33,863 nucleotides of DNA from Lachnospiraceae bacterium (lineage in GTDB: Bacteria; Bacillota; Clostridia; Lachnospirales; Lachnospiraceae), in the NCBI GenBank assembly GCA_024688505.1, contig JAILDZ010000211.1, forward strand, positions 1-33,863, written 5' to 3'. The notes below the pieces were generated by a model. The model was not told the origin of the DNA. It searched no databases and saw only the letters and a list, made by a program, of their open reading frames with translations. The translations under genes and the position numbers were made by a program. Below, piece after piece: positions 1 through 9,400 of this stretch; within the stretch, counting starts at the first letter, position 1; every line of letters begins with the position of its first letter.

Positions 1-1
1 C

Positions 2-832
2 CTGGAAGCCAGGAGAATGTGGGAAGACCGTACTATAGAGCGTTTGAAAGAAAAACAAAAACAGCAGATCAGGGTAATAATGTCCATGGTCACATCGCTT
101 CTTCTCTGCCGCATGATGTATTTCGTGGGTGGAGAAATGAATGTGGAAGTGGCTTCGGAGAGCATAGCCCAGACTGTCACGCTTCTTGTTCTGATGTCGG
201 ATATGGTGATCTTCTACAGATCCAGTAAGAGACTGACTGCAGATGTGATAAATGAAGACCCCGGGAAAACAGCGGAGCTGGTGGCGCAGTACAAGCGCTT
301 TATGAAATACGATGACAGAAAGTTATTTGACAGAGTGGCAAAGAGAGCTTCAATGAAATCACTCTCCAGAGCTATAGAAGCGGAATTTCCGAAGTGGCTT
401 ATGGAGGTTTCCCTCCTCCTTCAGACAGAGAATGTGCAGGTGTCTATATTTCGTTCGTACGAAGATGCTCCGAAGCTGCTTCAGCCGGCGCTTAAGGAAC
501 TTATATATCAGCTCAGAAAGCATCCCACAGAACTCATGCCTTACGTGAATTTTCTGGCAGAATTCGGCCTTTCCGATGTGAGATCTGCAATGAAGATGCT
601 GTATTCATTATCCGAAGGCACAGGCGGAGACGCGGAAAGGCAGATAGAGGACATCATACGGAGAAATCAGGAGATGTTTGACAGGGCAGAAAAGATACGT
701 AACGAAGATAAACTCTCAGGCATGTATGCCCTGTTTCTGGCTCCTCAGGTGACAGGAGGACTGAAGCTTATAGTGGATATGATGCTTCTTCTTACCATAT
801 ATCTCAGCCAGATGGGCAGGGTCAGCATATAA
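2..832 (+). CDS. tadC: TadC-like pilus assembly membrane protein, probably cut by the window edge
   Basis: This is likely an inner-membrane platform protein of a Tad (Flp) pilus, from the type II secretion F family, which couples the TadA ATPase to pilin assembly. Two hydrophobic segments lie near residues 18-37 and 50-68 (counted from the ATG at 17), followed by a soluble helical stretch. A C-terminal membrane segment contains LLLTIYLSQMG, preceded by the GspF/TadC-like region with GTGGDAERQIEDIIRRNQEMF. The reading frame is open to base 2. The ATG at 17 directly abuts an AGGAGA, leaving no spacer, so the true start probably lies upstream of the window. It is followed after 9 bases by a pilin-like gene. 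The family call rests on architecture and context more than on a diagnostic motif. Confidence 0.72.
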   Translation: MEARRMWEDRTIERLKEKQKQQIRVIMSMVTSLLLCRMMYFVGGEMNVEVASESIAQTVTLLVLMSDMVIFYRSSKRLTADVINEDPGKTAELVAQYKRFMKYDDRKLFDRVAKRASMKSLSRAIEAEFPKWLMEVSLLLQTENVQVSIFRSYEDAPKLLQPALKELIYQLRKHPTELMPYVNFLAEFGLSDVRSAMKMLYSLSEGTGGDAERQIEDIIRRNQEMFDRAEKIRNEDKLSGMYALFLAPQVTGGLKLIVDMMLLLTIYLSQMGRVSI

Positions 833-841
833 GGAGGAAAG

Positions 842-1177
842 ATGGAACAGATCGTTAAAGCATTTACGGGTATATTTATGGCTCTTTTACTGTCTTTTAC
901 AGGAATAGGCCTTATTAATATATCCATTCAGGAAAAGAATGCTGATGAATTTATTAACTGCGTGGCATCTCAATGGGAGGCATCAAATTTCATGCTTTCC
1001 GAGGATACTCTTTCCGCAAATATCCCGGAGGGATATGACTATGCCATATCCACGGAAAAAGCGGTATCAAAAGGGAATGGGCAGGTGTCATATGCACTTA
1101 TAAAAATGAAATATACTACGCGGGTCCCGATACTCGGTATCAGGGCGGAAAAGGAAATAAGCAGGAGTTTAAGATGA
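842..1177 (+). CDS. Small pilin-like or TadE-like membrane protein
   Basis: This 111-residue protein starts with a short polar leader (MEQIVKAFTG) followed by a hydrophobic segment of about 20 residues and a soluble C-terminal domain. That is the layout of Tad pseudopilins and TadE/TadF proteins, which are cut by a prepilin peptidase and form or cap the pilus. The Shine-Dalgarno AAGGAGG sits 4 bases before the ATG. The stop overlaps the next start (ATGA), so translation is coupled. No catalytic motif is visible. The pilin assignment comes from the N-terminus and the neighbours, not from a recognised family sequence. Confidence 0.62.
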   Translation: MEQIVKAFTGIFMALLLSFTGIGLINISIQEKNADEFINCVASQWEASNFMLSEDTLSANIPEGYDYAISTEKAVSKGNGQVSYALIKMKYTTRVPILGIRAEKEISRSLR

Positions 1178-1281
1178 GAGAGATAATAGATGATTTCGGA
1201 GGGGCGGTGCTGGAGGCGGTATTAAGCCTCTGCGTCATATCTGTCCTGGGATATATGCTCGTTAATTATATTTGTTATTAG
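1174..1281 (+). CDS. Flp-type prepilin candidate, 35 residues
   Basis: This very small gene overlaps the preceding stop codon (ATGA). Its product starts MREIIDDFGGAVLEAVLSL and is otherwise one hydrophobic helix ending NYICY. The spacing G-x4-E followed by a hydrophobic run matches the class III prepilin processing site of Flp pilins (cleavage after G, Glu at +5). Cleavage after Gly9 would leave a 26-residue mature peptide, shorter than most Flp pilins. The two following genes share the same leader. It could be the major Flp pilin or a minor pseudopilin. Confidence 0.62.
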   Translation: MREIIDDFGGAVLEAVLSLCVISVLGYMLVNYICY

Positions 1282-1290
1282 GAGAAGAAG

Positions 1291-1437
1291 ATGAGAGAGA
1301 TCATAAAAGAATACGGGCTCCTTTTAATAGGATGCGCAGGAGGCTTTATCACCATAAGCCTGATAAACAGCGCGTTCTTTGGGGCGGGAGGCGCTTTCGC
1401 AAGGATGGCAGGGTACTGGATGGGCCATTATTTCTAG
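1291..1437 (+). CDS. Small pilin-like membrane peptide, 48 residues
   Basis: An ATG at 1291 follows GGAGAAGAAG with good spacing. The product begins MREIIKEYGLLLIGCAGG, nearly the same nine-residue leader as the gene before it, then continues as a hydrophobic helix with Gly- and Ala-rich turns and ends GYWMGHYF. The leader ends in Gly, but there is no Glu at +5, so it is not a textbook Flp prepilin. Sharing the leader with its two neighbours argues that it is handled by the same prepilin peptidase. A longer ORF in another frame over this stretch is a shadow. Confidence 0.6.
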   Translation: MREIIKEYGLLLIGCAGGFITISLINSAFFGAGGAFARMAGYWMGHYF

Positions 1438-1458
1438 ATGACATAAGGAGAGGAAACA

Positions 1459-1905
1459 TTGCAGGAAGTAATAGAACAGTATGGCAGTGCTTTGGTGGCA
1501 GCTCTTGTCACCGTGGTCCTTTTAGCCGGCATGGGCATAGGCCCTTTTGGCATGATGAAAAGATCCGGGACAGAATATGATCCCGGTAAAGGGCCAAAGA
1601 ATGAAAATGCCGCAAATACTGTGGAAAACGTGACGAAGGAAGATCCGCCTGCCACCGGGACCGGGACATTAAGAACAGGAAAAACATACAGCGCCGATGA
1701 GATGATATCTTCAGGTGCCGGAAGCATCACTCTGATAGGAATCCTAAAAGACGGTGATGATCTGACAGGAGACATACTTTTTGTGTCAGACGGGATACAG
1801 AAAGTGAACTTTAAAAAAGAGGGAGTATACAGGGTGAGATACACGGCGGTAGGCCCCTCAGGCGGAGAGAAGACAAGAAATATATACATAAGTGTGAAGA
1901 AGTGA
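1459..1905 (+). CDS. Pilin-like protein with a small Ig-like extracellular domain
   Basis: The start is a TTG preceded by AAGGAGAGG. The product, 148 residues, begins MQEVIEQYGSALVAALV, repeating the nine-residue leader ending in Gly seen in the two upstream genes. One membrane helix follows (about residues 10-30), then a polar linker and a C-terminal domain of about 70 residues. The last part (VNFKKEGVYRVRYTAVG, ending NIYISVKK) resembles the final strands of bacterial Ig-like modules found in surface proteins. I infer a minor pilin that displays an Ig-like domain on the pilus or wall side of the membrane. Confidence 0.6.
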   Translation: MQEVIEQYGSALVAALVTVVLLAGMGIGPFGMMKRSGTEYDPGKGPKNENAANTVENVTKEDPPATGTGTLRTGKTYSADEMISSGAGSITLIGILKDGDDLTGDILFVSDGIQKVNFKKEGVYRVRYTAVGPSGGEKTRNIYISVKK

Positions 1906-1923
1906 AAATGAAAGGTTAAGAAA

Positions 1924-2598
1924 ATGAAACATATAATGCAGGGAATCGCGCTGGCTTCCCTTGCCCTCATATTCTTAGTGGGTGTTATGTCAGTAACAGG
2001 CAGGAATAAGAGGGAGAGTGAGGCGGCTTCAGCCCTTTCATATGCCATAAAGGACACGGTACAGAATATGTCCGTGACCGGTGCATACAGGATATATAAC
2101 GAAAAGCAGTTTAAGGCAGACTTTATAGAGTTGCTTATTGATAACATACGTGCCTATGACAGTATGAGCGGGATAGGCGATGATAATATGGCTATCCAGG
2201 TGGATTTTGCAGCGGCAGACCCCGAAAATGAGCTTCTGGCTGTGCATGTAAAGGAACGATTTTCCTACCCCATAGGAAGAGACGGCGTGGTGGAGGATAC
2301 CGCAGTGGTAGAGTTTGTGGATGAGGCCGTGCAGAGGGTCTTTACGGTGTCTTATAAGGTTCCGTATGAAGAGGCAAAGATACTGGACTGCTGCAGTGAC
2401 TATAAGGAATATTCTCTGGAGGAAGAACAGCCTATGAAAGCGCCTGCACCGCCGGACAAAGCTTCATATGATATTGGATGGAAGTGCATATCCAGTGATA
2501 ATCCAAACTCCATTCGGACGGGTGAGATCTATACTGCGCAGATGCTAAGAACCATGAGAGCGGACGGGAATTATTCCTTTGAAGCAGTGAGAATATGA
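1924..2598 (+). CDS. TadE/F-like minor pilin or pilus-associated protein
   Basis: This 224-residue protein has a short N-terminus (MKHIMQGIALASLALIFL), one membrane helix to about residue 25 and a soluble outer domain. The first soluble part (SEAASALSYAIKDTVQNMSV) is a predicted helix, as in TadE/F pseudopilins whose long N-terminal helix continues out of the membrane. The outer domain contains a CC pair and a later WKC, so a disulfide is possible. It lies 18 bases after the previous gene. Its stop overlaps the next start by four bases. I do not recognise a specific family. Confidence 0.58.
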   Translation: MKHIMQGIALASLALIFLVGVMSVTGRNKRESEAASALSYAIKDTVQNMSVTGAYRIYNEKQFKADFIELLIDNIRAYDSMSGIGDDNMAIQVDFAAADPENELLAVHVKERFSYPIGRDGVVEDTAVVEFVDEAVQRVFTVSYKVPYEEAKILDCCSDYKEYSLEEEQPMKAPAPPDKASYDIGWKCISSDNPNSIRTGEIYTAQMLRTMRADGNYSFEAVRI

Positions 2599-5500
2599 GG
2601 GACTGTGGCATGAGAAAAGTATACAGGCTCATACTGCTGATTCTGGCTGCGGCATTTTTATCCCTTATGCCGAAGATGAAAGCGGAGGCGGCAGGCACAT
2701 ATGATACTGCCACATATGCATACGGATACTCTGTGATCTCTCAGGCATATATCATAGTGGGAGACACCACATGGAATAACTGCACATTCACAAAAAGAGG
2801 CACATTTTACGCTGATATGGGCTATATAGCCGTGGGAGAAAACGGAGGCCCGAACATAAACCTCTGGGCTGCGAAATATCCATGGGCCAGAAATTATTAT
2901 ACTCCCGGGAAGATCCGCGGCGAAGACATGGTCACCTTTAACAATTGCACATTCAAAGACGTGCTTATAGAGAATCATTTTCCCATCACCTTTAATAATT
3001 GCACATTCGATAATTGCAGGATATCAAATAACGGAGGACGTGAAATCTGGATGAATGGCTGCACCTGGACAGGAGGAGGCACAGGAGGATATGTGGGAAA
3101 CGGGACCATAGGTATGTATGCCAGGCTGCATATTGATAACTGCACATTCGCAGGGGACACAAGGATTAAGAACCCGTTAATAGGTACAGTATCTAATGTG
3201 TGGCTATCCGATTGCGGCGTCACTATCACGGGTAATACCGTGATATCCGGATATACCACCGCTATAAACATAGAGGACGGAGGCGGACAGTCGGATGTAT
3301 GTTATGTACACTCCGGGGACTTTCATGATAACGGGACATTCATCAGAAACGGGTATTATTCAGGCACTGTAAACATATTGGGAGGAGACATCCATGATAA
3401 TACATACGGAATAAAGAATGATGCGGGTACAGTAAATCTTTCTGAAGGAAAGACAAGAGCAAACTCGTATGCACTTTACAATTCCTGGATAGCTAATCTC
3501 TCCGGCACCGAAGTGTGCGAAAACGGAGTGGGGATATACCAAAACGGCACACTGAACATAAAAGAGTCAGGGCATGTGAAGAATCACGGTGACGGCACCA
3601 ATGACATTTTCCTGGCAGCAGGCCGGATAATAAATATAGCAGGGGAAGTGAACACTGAAGGGGAAGGAGCTTTGGGTGAGATAGACCTTGCTCCCGGAGA
3701 CCGTATCATAGGAAGGGTGCTGTACAGTGCCTTTGATTCGAATGCGTCACTGTATCATGAGAGATTTACCTTAAACAGTGCCATCTTTGCTATAGACCCG
3801 TCGGACAGTTCTTCTCACAAGGCATGTATTCGTCCGGGAAACGGAGTAAATAACAGTTCTGTCGGAAACGGCATTCTGTCCGGAATATTTATGGCAGTAT
3901 ATGATCCGTCATTTACAGGAAGGATGAAGGACAAGTATTCCTGCAGGATCCTTAATGGAGAGGAGGAAGCATCACCTCCGGAAGAGACTTTCATCTGGAA
4001 GGAGGACGACAGCTTTGATACGGATACTTTTAGACCGATAGCGGAATATGAAAACGGGACAGAAGTCCCTTATATGAAGTTCAGAGGATGGGCTTTAGAT
4101 GCGCATGAAACCGATAACGAAAAGATATACGGCCCGGGTGAAGAAAAGGCTTTAAGGCAGGCAGCAGATCTTTCGTCGGACTTTATATGGTATGCAGTCT
4201 GGGATGTTAATGTGGTGGCAGAATTTGATGGAAATCACAATTTCGACAGTAAAGGAAACCCCATGATAGACGAAGAACATCTTCCGGAGGGTGCTATTCT
4301 GAAACCCGATAAGACCGGGTTTAGGATAGAAAACTATACGGGAGAAGAGGTGTTGCCCGAATATGTTTTTGGCAGGCAGGACAAATCCAATAAGTATATA
4401 GAATATTCTCAACAGGGATGGAGCATCCTTCCGGAGGCACTATATGAAGACGGCAAAAATGTGCGTTACGATTCGCCGGATAAATATGCGGGCTTAAATG
4501 ATATCTTCTGTCCGGAAGGGGAAGCATTAACGGGGATAGATAATGAAGCGCCGAAATTCAAGGTCATGGATGAGCTCCTTGACTATGCAGTGGAACATGG
4601 GCTTCTTAAAACCGAAACCGGCCCGGAGGGGGATGAGATTTTCATCCTTCCGATCTATGCCGTTTATGACATGTCGCCGGATATAGTGGCTGACGACAGA
4701 TATTTCACCTCGGACGAGGTAGAAGCCATGACTCCGGAGGAAATGGAGACAGAGCTTTTAAAATATAAGGACGAGGATGATGACGGAGACACCGTCATAT
4801 ATATAGACGCCTGTGACAGGGAGGACGGGTACTACGAGAACAGCGATGAAGACAGGATATCTGTCGCCATATTGGACTTCGACTATGAAGAATACAGGAA
4901 TATCGGAGACCAGTCGGATATGTCTTCTCCTGATATAGGCGGGACTTCAGTCACCTATGAGGCTGTGGATAAGGTGGGAAACAAGTCATACTGTACAGTG
5001 ATGGTATATGTGGAATCTTCTCATGATATCCGCTCCAGAGACAAGAAACATGAAAGCCTTTACGGAACCCTGGAAGGATATGTGCCGGGACAGGCAGGAA
5101 ATCTTTATGTGCGGTTCATAGATGAATGGAATTATAAAAAGAATCCCTATTGGGACAGGGCACTGACAGATGGCAGCCTGACTTATACCGACAGTGAATT
5201 TGCTCATGCATGGAATGCGTATCTGAACGGAGCGGATATGCCCTATTCGAAATGGTATACGGATCCTGATCTGGTGAGACTGCTTACGGATGGATTTGAA
5301 ACACTTCGCACAGCAGGCGGCTACGAAGAATACGCGGACTCCTATACCCTTTTCGGAAAGGATATAGAGGCGGTGGAAGACTATATAAAGACGCATGGAA
5401 TTGGAAACACTAAGGAAGATAATGCCCTGGACGGACTATATGCTTTTATTTCCGGAAAGAGAACAGACAGCGAACTTCATATCAGAAATGACGGGATGAT

Positions 5501-5627
5501 GAGGTCTTATGTGCAGGCTAAAGAAAGAGAAGAAAAAGAAAGACCTGACGGGATCTACACCATGGATTATCCGGAAGAATGGAGAAAAAAGGATCCGTGG
5601 CAGCAGGGCAGATACATAAAGAGGTGA
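2595..5627 (+). CDS. Large secreted beta-helix protein, candidate pilus adhesin
   Basis: This 1010-residue exported protein has a signal peptide with its hydrophobic core near residues 10-25 and likely cleavage after KAEA near 32. Residues 55-350 carry repeats built on N-N-C-T-F (Cys63, Cys118, Cys136) with variants around Cys156, Cys183 and Cys207. This is typical of a right-handed parallel beta-helix with an Asn ladder. Residues about 495-540 (FRGWALD through WYAVWDVN) resemble an InlB-type B repeat. A region near 750-820 (ACDREDGYYEN, VTYEAVDKVGN) looks like an Ig-like surface module. There is no LPXTG anchor or membrane tail, so it is probably held by the pilus or another non-covalent contact. 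The start overlaps the upstream stop; an alternative ATG lies five codons in. Carbohydrate or host adhesion is an inference from context. Confidence 0.75.
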   Translation: MRDCGMRKVYRLILLILAAAFLSLMPKMKAEAAGTYDTATYAYGYSVISQAYIIVGDTTWNNCTFTKRGTFYADMGYIAVGENGGPNINLWAAKYPWARNYYTPGKIRGEDMVTFNNCTFKDVLIENHFPITFNNCTFDNCRISNNGGREIWMNGCTWTGGGTGGYVGNGTIGMYARLHIDNCTFAGDTRIKNPLIGTVSNVWLSDCGVTITGNTVISGYTTAINIEDGGGQSDVCYVHSGDFHDNGTFIRNGYYSGTVNILGGDIHDNTYGIKNDAGTVNLSEGKTRANSYALYNSWIANLSGTEVCENGVGIYQNGTLNIKESGHVKNHGDGTNDIFLAAGRIINIAGEVNTEGEGALGEIDLAPGDRIIGRVLYSAFDSNASLYHERFTLNSAIFAIDPSDSSSHKACIRPGNGVNNSSVGNGILSGIFMAVYDPSFTGRMKDKYSCRILNGEEEASPPEETFIWKEDDSFDTDTFRPIAEYENGTEVPYMKFRGWALDAHETDNEKIYGPGEEKALRQAADLSSDFIWYAVWDVNVVAEFDGNHNFDSKGNPMIDEEHLPEGAILKPDKTGFRIENYTGEEVLPEYVFGRQDKSNKYIEYSQQGWSILPEALYEDGKNVRYDSPDKYAGLNDIFCPEGEALTGIDNEAPKFKVMDELLDYAVEHGLLKTETGPEGDEIFILPIYAVYDMSPDIVADDRYFTSDEVEAMTPEEMETELLKYKDEDDDGDTVIYIDACDREDGYYENSDEDRISVAILDFDYEEYRNIGDQSDMSSPDIGGTSVTYEAVDKVGNKSYCTVMVYVESSHDIRSRDKKHESLYGTLEGYVPGQAGNLYVRFIDEWNYKKNPYWDRALTDGSLTYTDSEFAHAWNAYLNGADMPYSKWYTDPDLVRLLTDGFETLRTAGGYEEYADSYTLFGKDIEAVEDYIKTHGIGNTKEDNALDGLYAFISGKRTDSELHIRNDGMMRSYVQAKEREEKERPDGIYTMDYPEEWRKKDPWQQGRYIKR

Positions 5628-5634
5628 GATACAT

Positions 5635-6351
5635 ATGATAAAGAAGATAAGAACCGGCCCGGAGAAGATCATCATACCTGTATTTATACTGGCAGCGGTG
5701 ATACTCTCTATGCTGTTTACAAAGAGCACCGGGGTGGCATCTGCCGAGGGGGACAGCGAGCGCTCTGCTTCTGAAACACCGGCGCAGGAAAAGCAGGATA
5801 GCGGATACCCTGAGCTTCGGAGAGAGGAGCATATGTGCGATATCAAAGGGATGCGGGAAATAACAAAGGACGAAAAACGTCTGGAAAGAACCTTCGCCGT
5901 GGAGGATGAAAGATATCAGTCGGACGCTTATGATAACCGGCCGGATGCAGGCAGCGCAACCACGGGCTATGATACAAAGGACAGTGCGAAAGCTGATGAA
6001 CAGACAGCGGAACAAAGACCTTCTTCATATTATGAAGAAATAATTACGGAAAAAGAAGCGCTTCCTCACGAACATGCGTGGGTGACAAAGGAGGCTGTGA
6101 CAGCAGAGGAGCCTGTATACGAGAATAGAACCGTAACTAATGAAAGAGTGCATGCGGCCACGCCGGTATATAATACAGAACCCATGGAAGTGGATGGCAT
6201 TCTGTATGAACCGGGGTATTATGTGGTCGAAGAAAGGCCTGAATATACAGAGACTGTGACGGAAGAATACCGCGAAATAGTGGGGACCAGGACAGTCATC
6301 ATAAGTCCGGCGTACACCTATTGCAGCATTTGCGGCGAAGCGGCTCCCTGA
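5635..6351 (+). CDS. Secreted or membrane-anchored protein with C-terminal CxxC
   Basis: This 238-residue protein has an N-terminal hydrophobic segment (IIIPVFILAAVILSMLF) after a basic start, so it is a signal peptide or a membrane anchor. A long polar, charged and probably disordered stretch covers about residues 40-140. The C-terminal third begins HEHAWVTKEAV and repeats Thr/Val/Glu-rich strand-like pieces (TETVTEEYREIVGTRTVI), ending YCSICGEAAP. Similar His-then-CxxC endings occur in Firmicutes surface proteins and may bind a metal. It follows the beta-helix gene by 7 bases and ends the pilus operon. I do not know its function; a pilus accessory or partner of the adhesin is plausible. Confidence 0.6.
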   Translation: MIKKIRTGPEKIIIPVFILAAVILSMLFTKSTGVASAEGDSERSASETPAQEKQDSGYPELRREEHMCDIKGMREITKDEKRLERTFAVEDERYQSDAYDNRPDAGSATTGYDTKDSAKADEQTAEQRPSSYYEEIITEKEALPHEHAWVTKEAVTAEEPVYENRTVTNERVHAATPVYNTEPMEVDGILYEPGYYVVEERPEYTETVTEEYREIVGTRTVIISPAYTYCSICGEAAP

Positions 6352-6394
6352 ACTTACAGAATAATATGGTTTTTTCCCCGGGTTACTGTTATAC

Positions 6395-6423
6395 TTTATA
6401 CGTATTAGTCTGTAAATTATAAT
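6395..6423 (+). promoter_or_regulatory. Candidate promoter of the hybrid kinase operon
   Basis: A perfect -10 TATAAT (6418-6423) lies 17 bases after TTTATA (6395-6400), which matches the -35 consensus at four of six positions. Transcription would start near 6430, just before AGAGGAAA and the TTG start. A second -10-like TATACT lies at 6390-6395. No terminator hairpin is visible between the pilus operon and this site. Confidence 0.45.
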
Positions 6424-6441
6424 AGTTCAGAGGAAAATCGA

Positions 6442-9400
6442 TTGAAGGCAGAAGATATTTCGGAAAAACTCGCTAAGTTTCCGTATAAAGTGAATCCATT
6501 TAATCTTCACATGGTACTGTTATGCGATATCGTGACCATGCTCGATATCCGCTTTGACGGTGCCCTTCTTTCGTTCACTCCGGGACCGTTTACCATCAGC
6601 CTCTCACAGGTGATCCCACTGATACTGGCCGGTGTGTGCGGGTTTCCCGCCGCCATGCTATTTGTGCTGACTGTCTTCGTATACTACATGTTTCATGACT
6701 TTCAGCTTTCATATACGGTTTTCATGTTTCTGCTGTCCACATCCGTAATGTTTCTTATGTCGAGACAGAGCTGGTTCAGAAAGAAATCACTTACGTTCCT
6801 TGCAAGTGTCATACTTGCTCTTATCATAGGAAACGGCTGGTATCTATTGCTTTGTCTGTTATCCCCTGTGGGCTTTTCACAGGTCACGGTCATCGGACAG
6901 GTGGCTCTGTTCATCTACGGATTTCCGGAGAGTCTTATTGCATGCATACTGGTATATCTGTTTTTTACGAAGAATTCGGATGATATACTGGAACGATCGG
7001 AACTCGGAAGGTTTTATACAGCCAGGTATCTGTCCAGGATAAAAGAAAAGGGCGTGATCCATATGTCCAGGCTGGGAAAGAAGGTCACTATCGGCCTGAC
7101 TGTAGACCTTCTTGCCGTAGTCAGTGCCAGCATTATTTTTTCCGGAGCACTGATCACTATGGCCACAGCCCAGCAAACGGAATACGAACAGTCTGCTGAA
7201 ATGCATAACACAGCAGAACGCGAAAGCGGTATCTGGGGATCATTTGAATATCTGGAATATCTGCAATCGGATGTGGAGGATACGGGAACCATTCTGTCCC
7301 AGGTGAGATACGGAGAATTCTATAACCTGAGGGCGTTTCTGATCGAGCTTTCCATGATGATAGCGTGTGTGGCTGTCCCGGTGGTGGGACTGTCATATCA
7401 CATCCTGACCATGATCACACTGCGCCCGCTGGAGGACCTCACGGAATATGTGGGCGGGTATGCGGATGCCATAGCAAAGGACAGACGCGGCTATGCCGAA
7501 AAGATGAATGACATAGAGCCAGGAACGGATGATGAGATCAAGGCTCTTCATAATAATATCCGCAGCCTTATGACTGAGATAAACGATTATATCGATAAGC
7601 TTCAGAAGGAACAGGAGCTCGAAAGCGCGCTTTCCGTGGCGCAGGAAGCCAATAAAGCAAAGAGCGTGTTCCTTTCGAATATGTCGCATGAGATCCGTAC
7701 ACCTATAGCATCCATCATGGGATTCGACGAAATGATCCTTCGGGAGACCAAGGAAAAAGGAACCAGAAGGTATGCTACGGACATCATGACATCCGGCAGG
7801 CTTCTCCTGGATATAGTAAATGACATCCTGGATCTTTCTAAGATAGAAGCAGGAAAGATGGAGATCATCAAGCAGCAATACGATCTGTCTTCGGTGGTCA
7901 ATAATCTGATCAGCATTGTGGATGTGCAGACCCAGAACAAGGGACTTAAACTGGATGTGAACATCAATCCCGAGATCCCCATGATACTCTATGGAGACGA
8001 TACGAAGATCAAGCAGTGTATCATGAACATCCTGTCCAATGCGGTGAAATACACAGAAGAAGGTCATGTGGGATTCTATATGGATTATTATCCCATAGAT
8101 TCAAAGAATGTGTCTCTTTATATCAAGGTTACCGACACCGGCGTGGGCATACAGAGTCAGGACATCGAGAAACTCTATGTGCCTTTCGAACGACTGGATG
8201 AGATACGCTATCACTACATAGAAGGCACGGGACTGGGCCTTGATATCGTGAAGCGGATACTGGCCATGATGGACAGCCGGCTGGAGGTGCACAGTATATA
8301 CGGTGAAGGAAGCACCTTCTCATTCTCCATTAACCAGCCTGTCATCTCCTGGGAACCCATAGGGGATGTGACCAAACGTTACGAAAACACCAAGGATTAT
8401 CCGAACCGGTATGAGGAATCCTTCCATGCTCCAGGAGCCAGGATACTGGTGGTGGATGATACCAATATGAACCTCATCGTGTTCAAGGGACTTTTGAAAA
8501 AGACCCAGATCCAGATAGACACCGTGGAGTCCGGAAGAGAAGCCCTGAGAATGGTGCAGCAGAAGAAGTACGACCTGATCTTCCTGGATCACCGTATGCC
8601 CGGTATGGACGGCATAGAAACCCATAACGCTATGGTGAAGATGAAGGATAATCCGAACGGTGATGTGCCCATCATCGCACTCACTGCAAATGCTCTTTCA
8701 GGAGCCAGGGAAGAATACATAAATAACGGTTTCCAGGACTATCTGGCAAAGCCTGTTTCCGCTCAGCGGCTGGAAAATATGATCATAAAATATCTGCCGG
8801 AGGAGCTGCTTATCAAGCCCGGAGATCCGGACTTCATTCCTACGGAAGACGATCCGAATCAGATAGATGATATTTATGATGATAAGGATGATGTGGATCT
8901 GTCTGAATTTGATAATCTGACGGGGCTTAACATAAAGATAGCACTCAGTAACTGCGATCAGCTTGATATACTGAGGGATGCGCTTTGGGAATTCCTTATC
9001 ACTATCCCGAACCGTGCAGACGCCATCGAAAAATATGTGGAGGAGATGGACTATAGGAACTTCACAGTGGCGGTACATGCTCTTAAGAGTAATGCCAGAC
9101 TGATAGGCGCTATGAAGCTTTCTGACGAGGCGGCCTACCTGGAGCAGTGTGGTAACTCTGAAGATACTGAACAGATACGGGAAAAAGCTCCCCATCTGTT
9201 AAAGCTCTACAGGAGCTATGAAGAGAAGCTGGAGCCCCTCAGGGAGAATCATGTGGTACCGGAAGAGGAACTCCTCGACATATCCGAAACGGATTTTGCA
9301 GGAGCCCTGAAGGACATGCGTGAGCTCATAGGAGTATTTGACTATGACAATGCTTACTCTATAATGAAAATGCTGGAAGGGTATAAGGTGCCCGATAAAT

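Noticed and set aside
1272..1580. Plus-strand 102-codon ORF in another frame over the 48-residue pilin-like gene
   Set aside because: It starts TTG without a ribosome site, its product is very basic and not membrane-like, and it overlaps two better-supported genes.
1434..2147. Minus-strand ORF (237 codons) opposite the pilin-like genes
   Set aside because: Plus-strand genes have ribosome sites, coupled starts and shared leaders; the antisense ORF has no such support.
7393..8067. Long minus-strand ORF (224 codons) opposite the hybrid kinase
   Set aside because: The plus strand here encodes the dimerisation and ATPase domains with all catalytic motifs; the antisense product is His- and Ile-rich with no recognisable domain.
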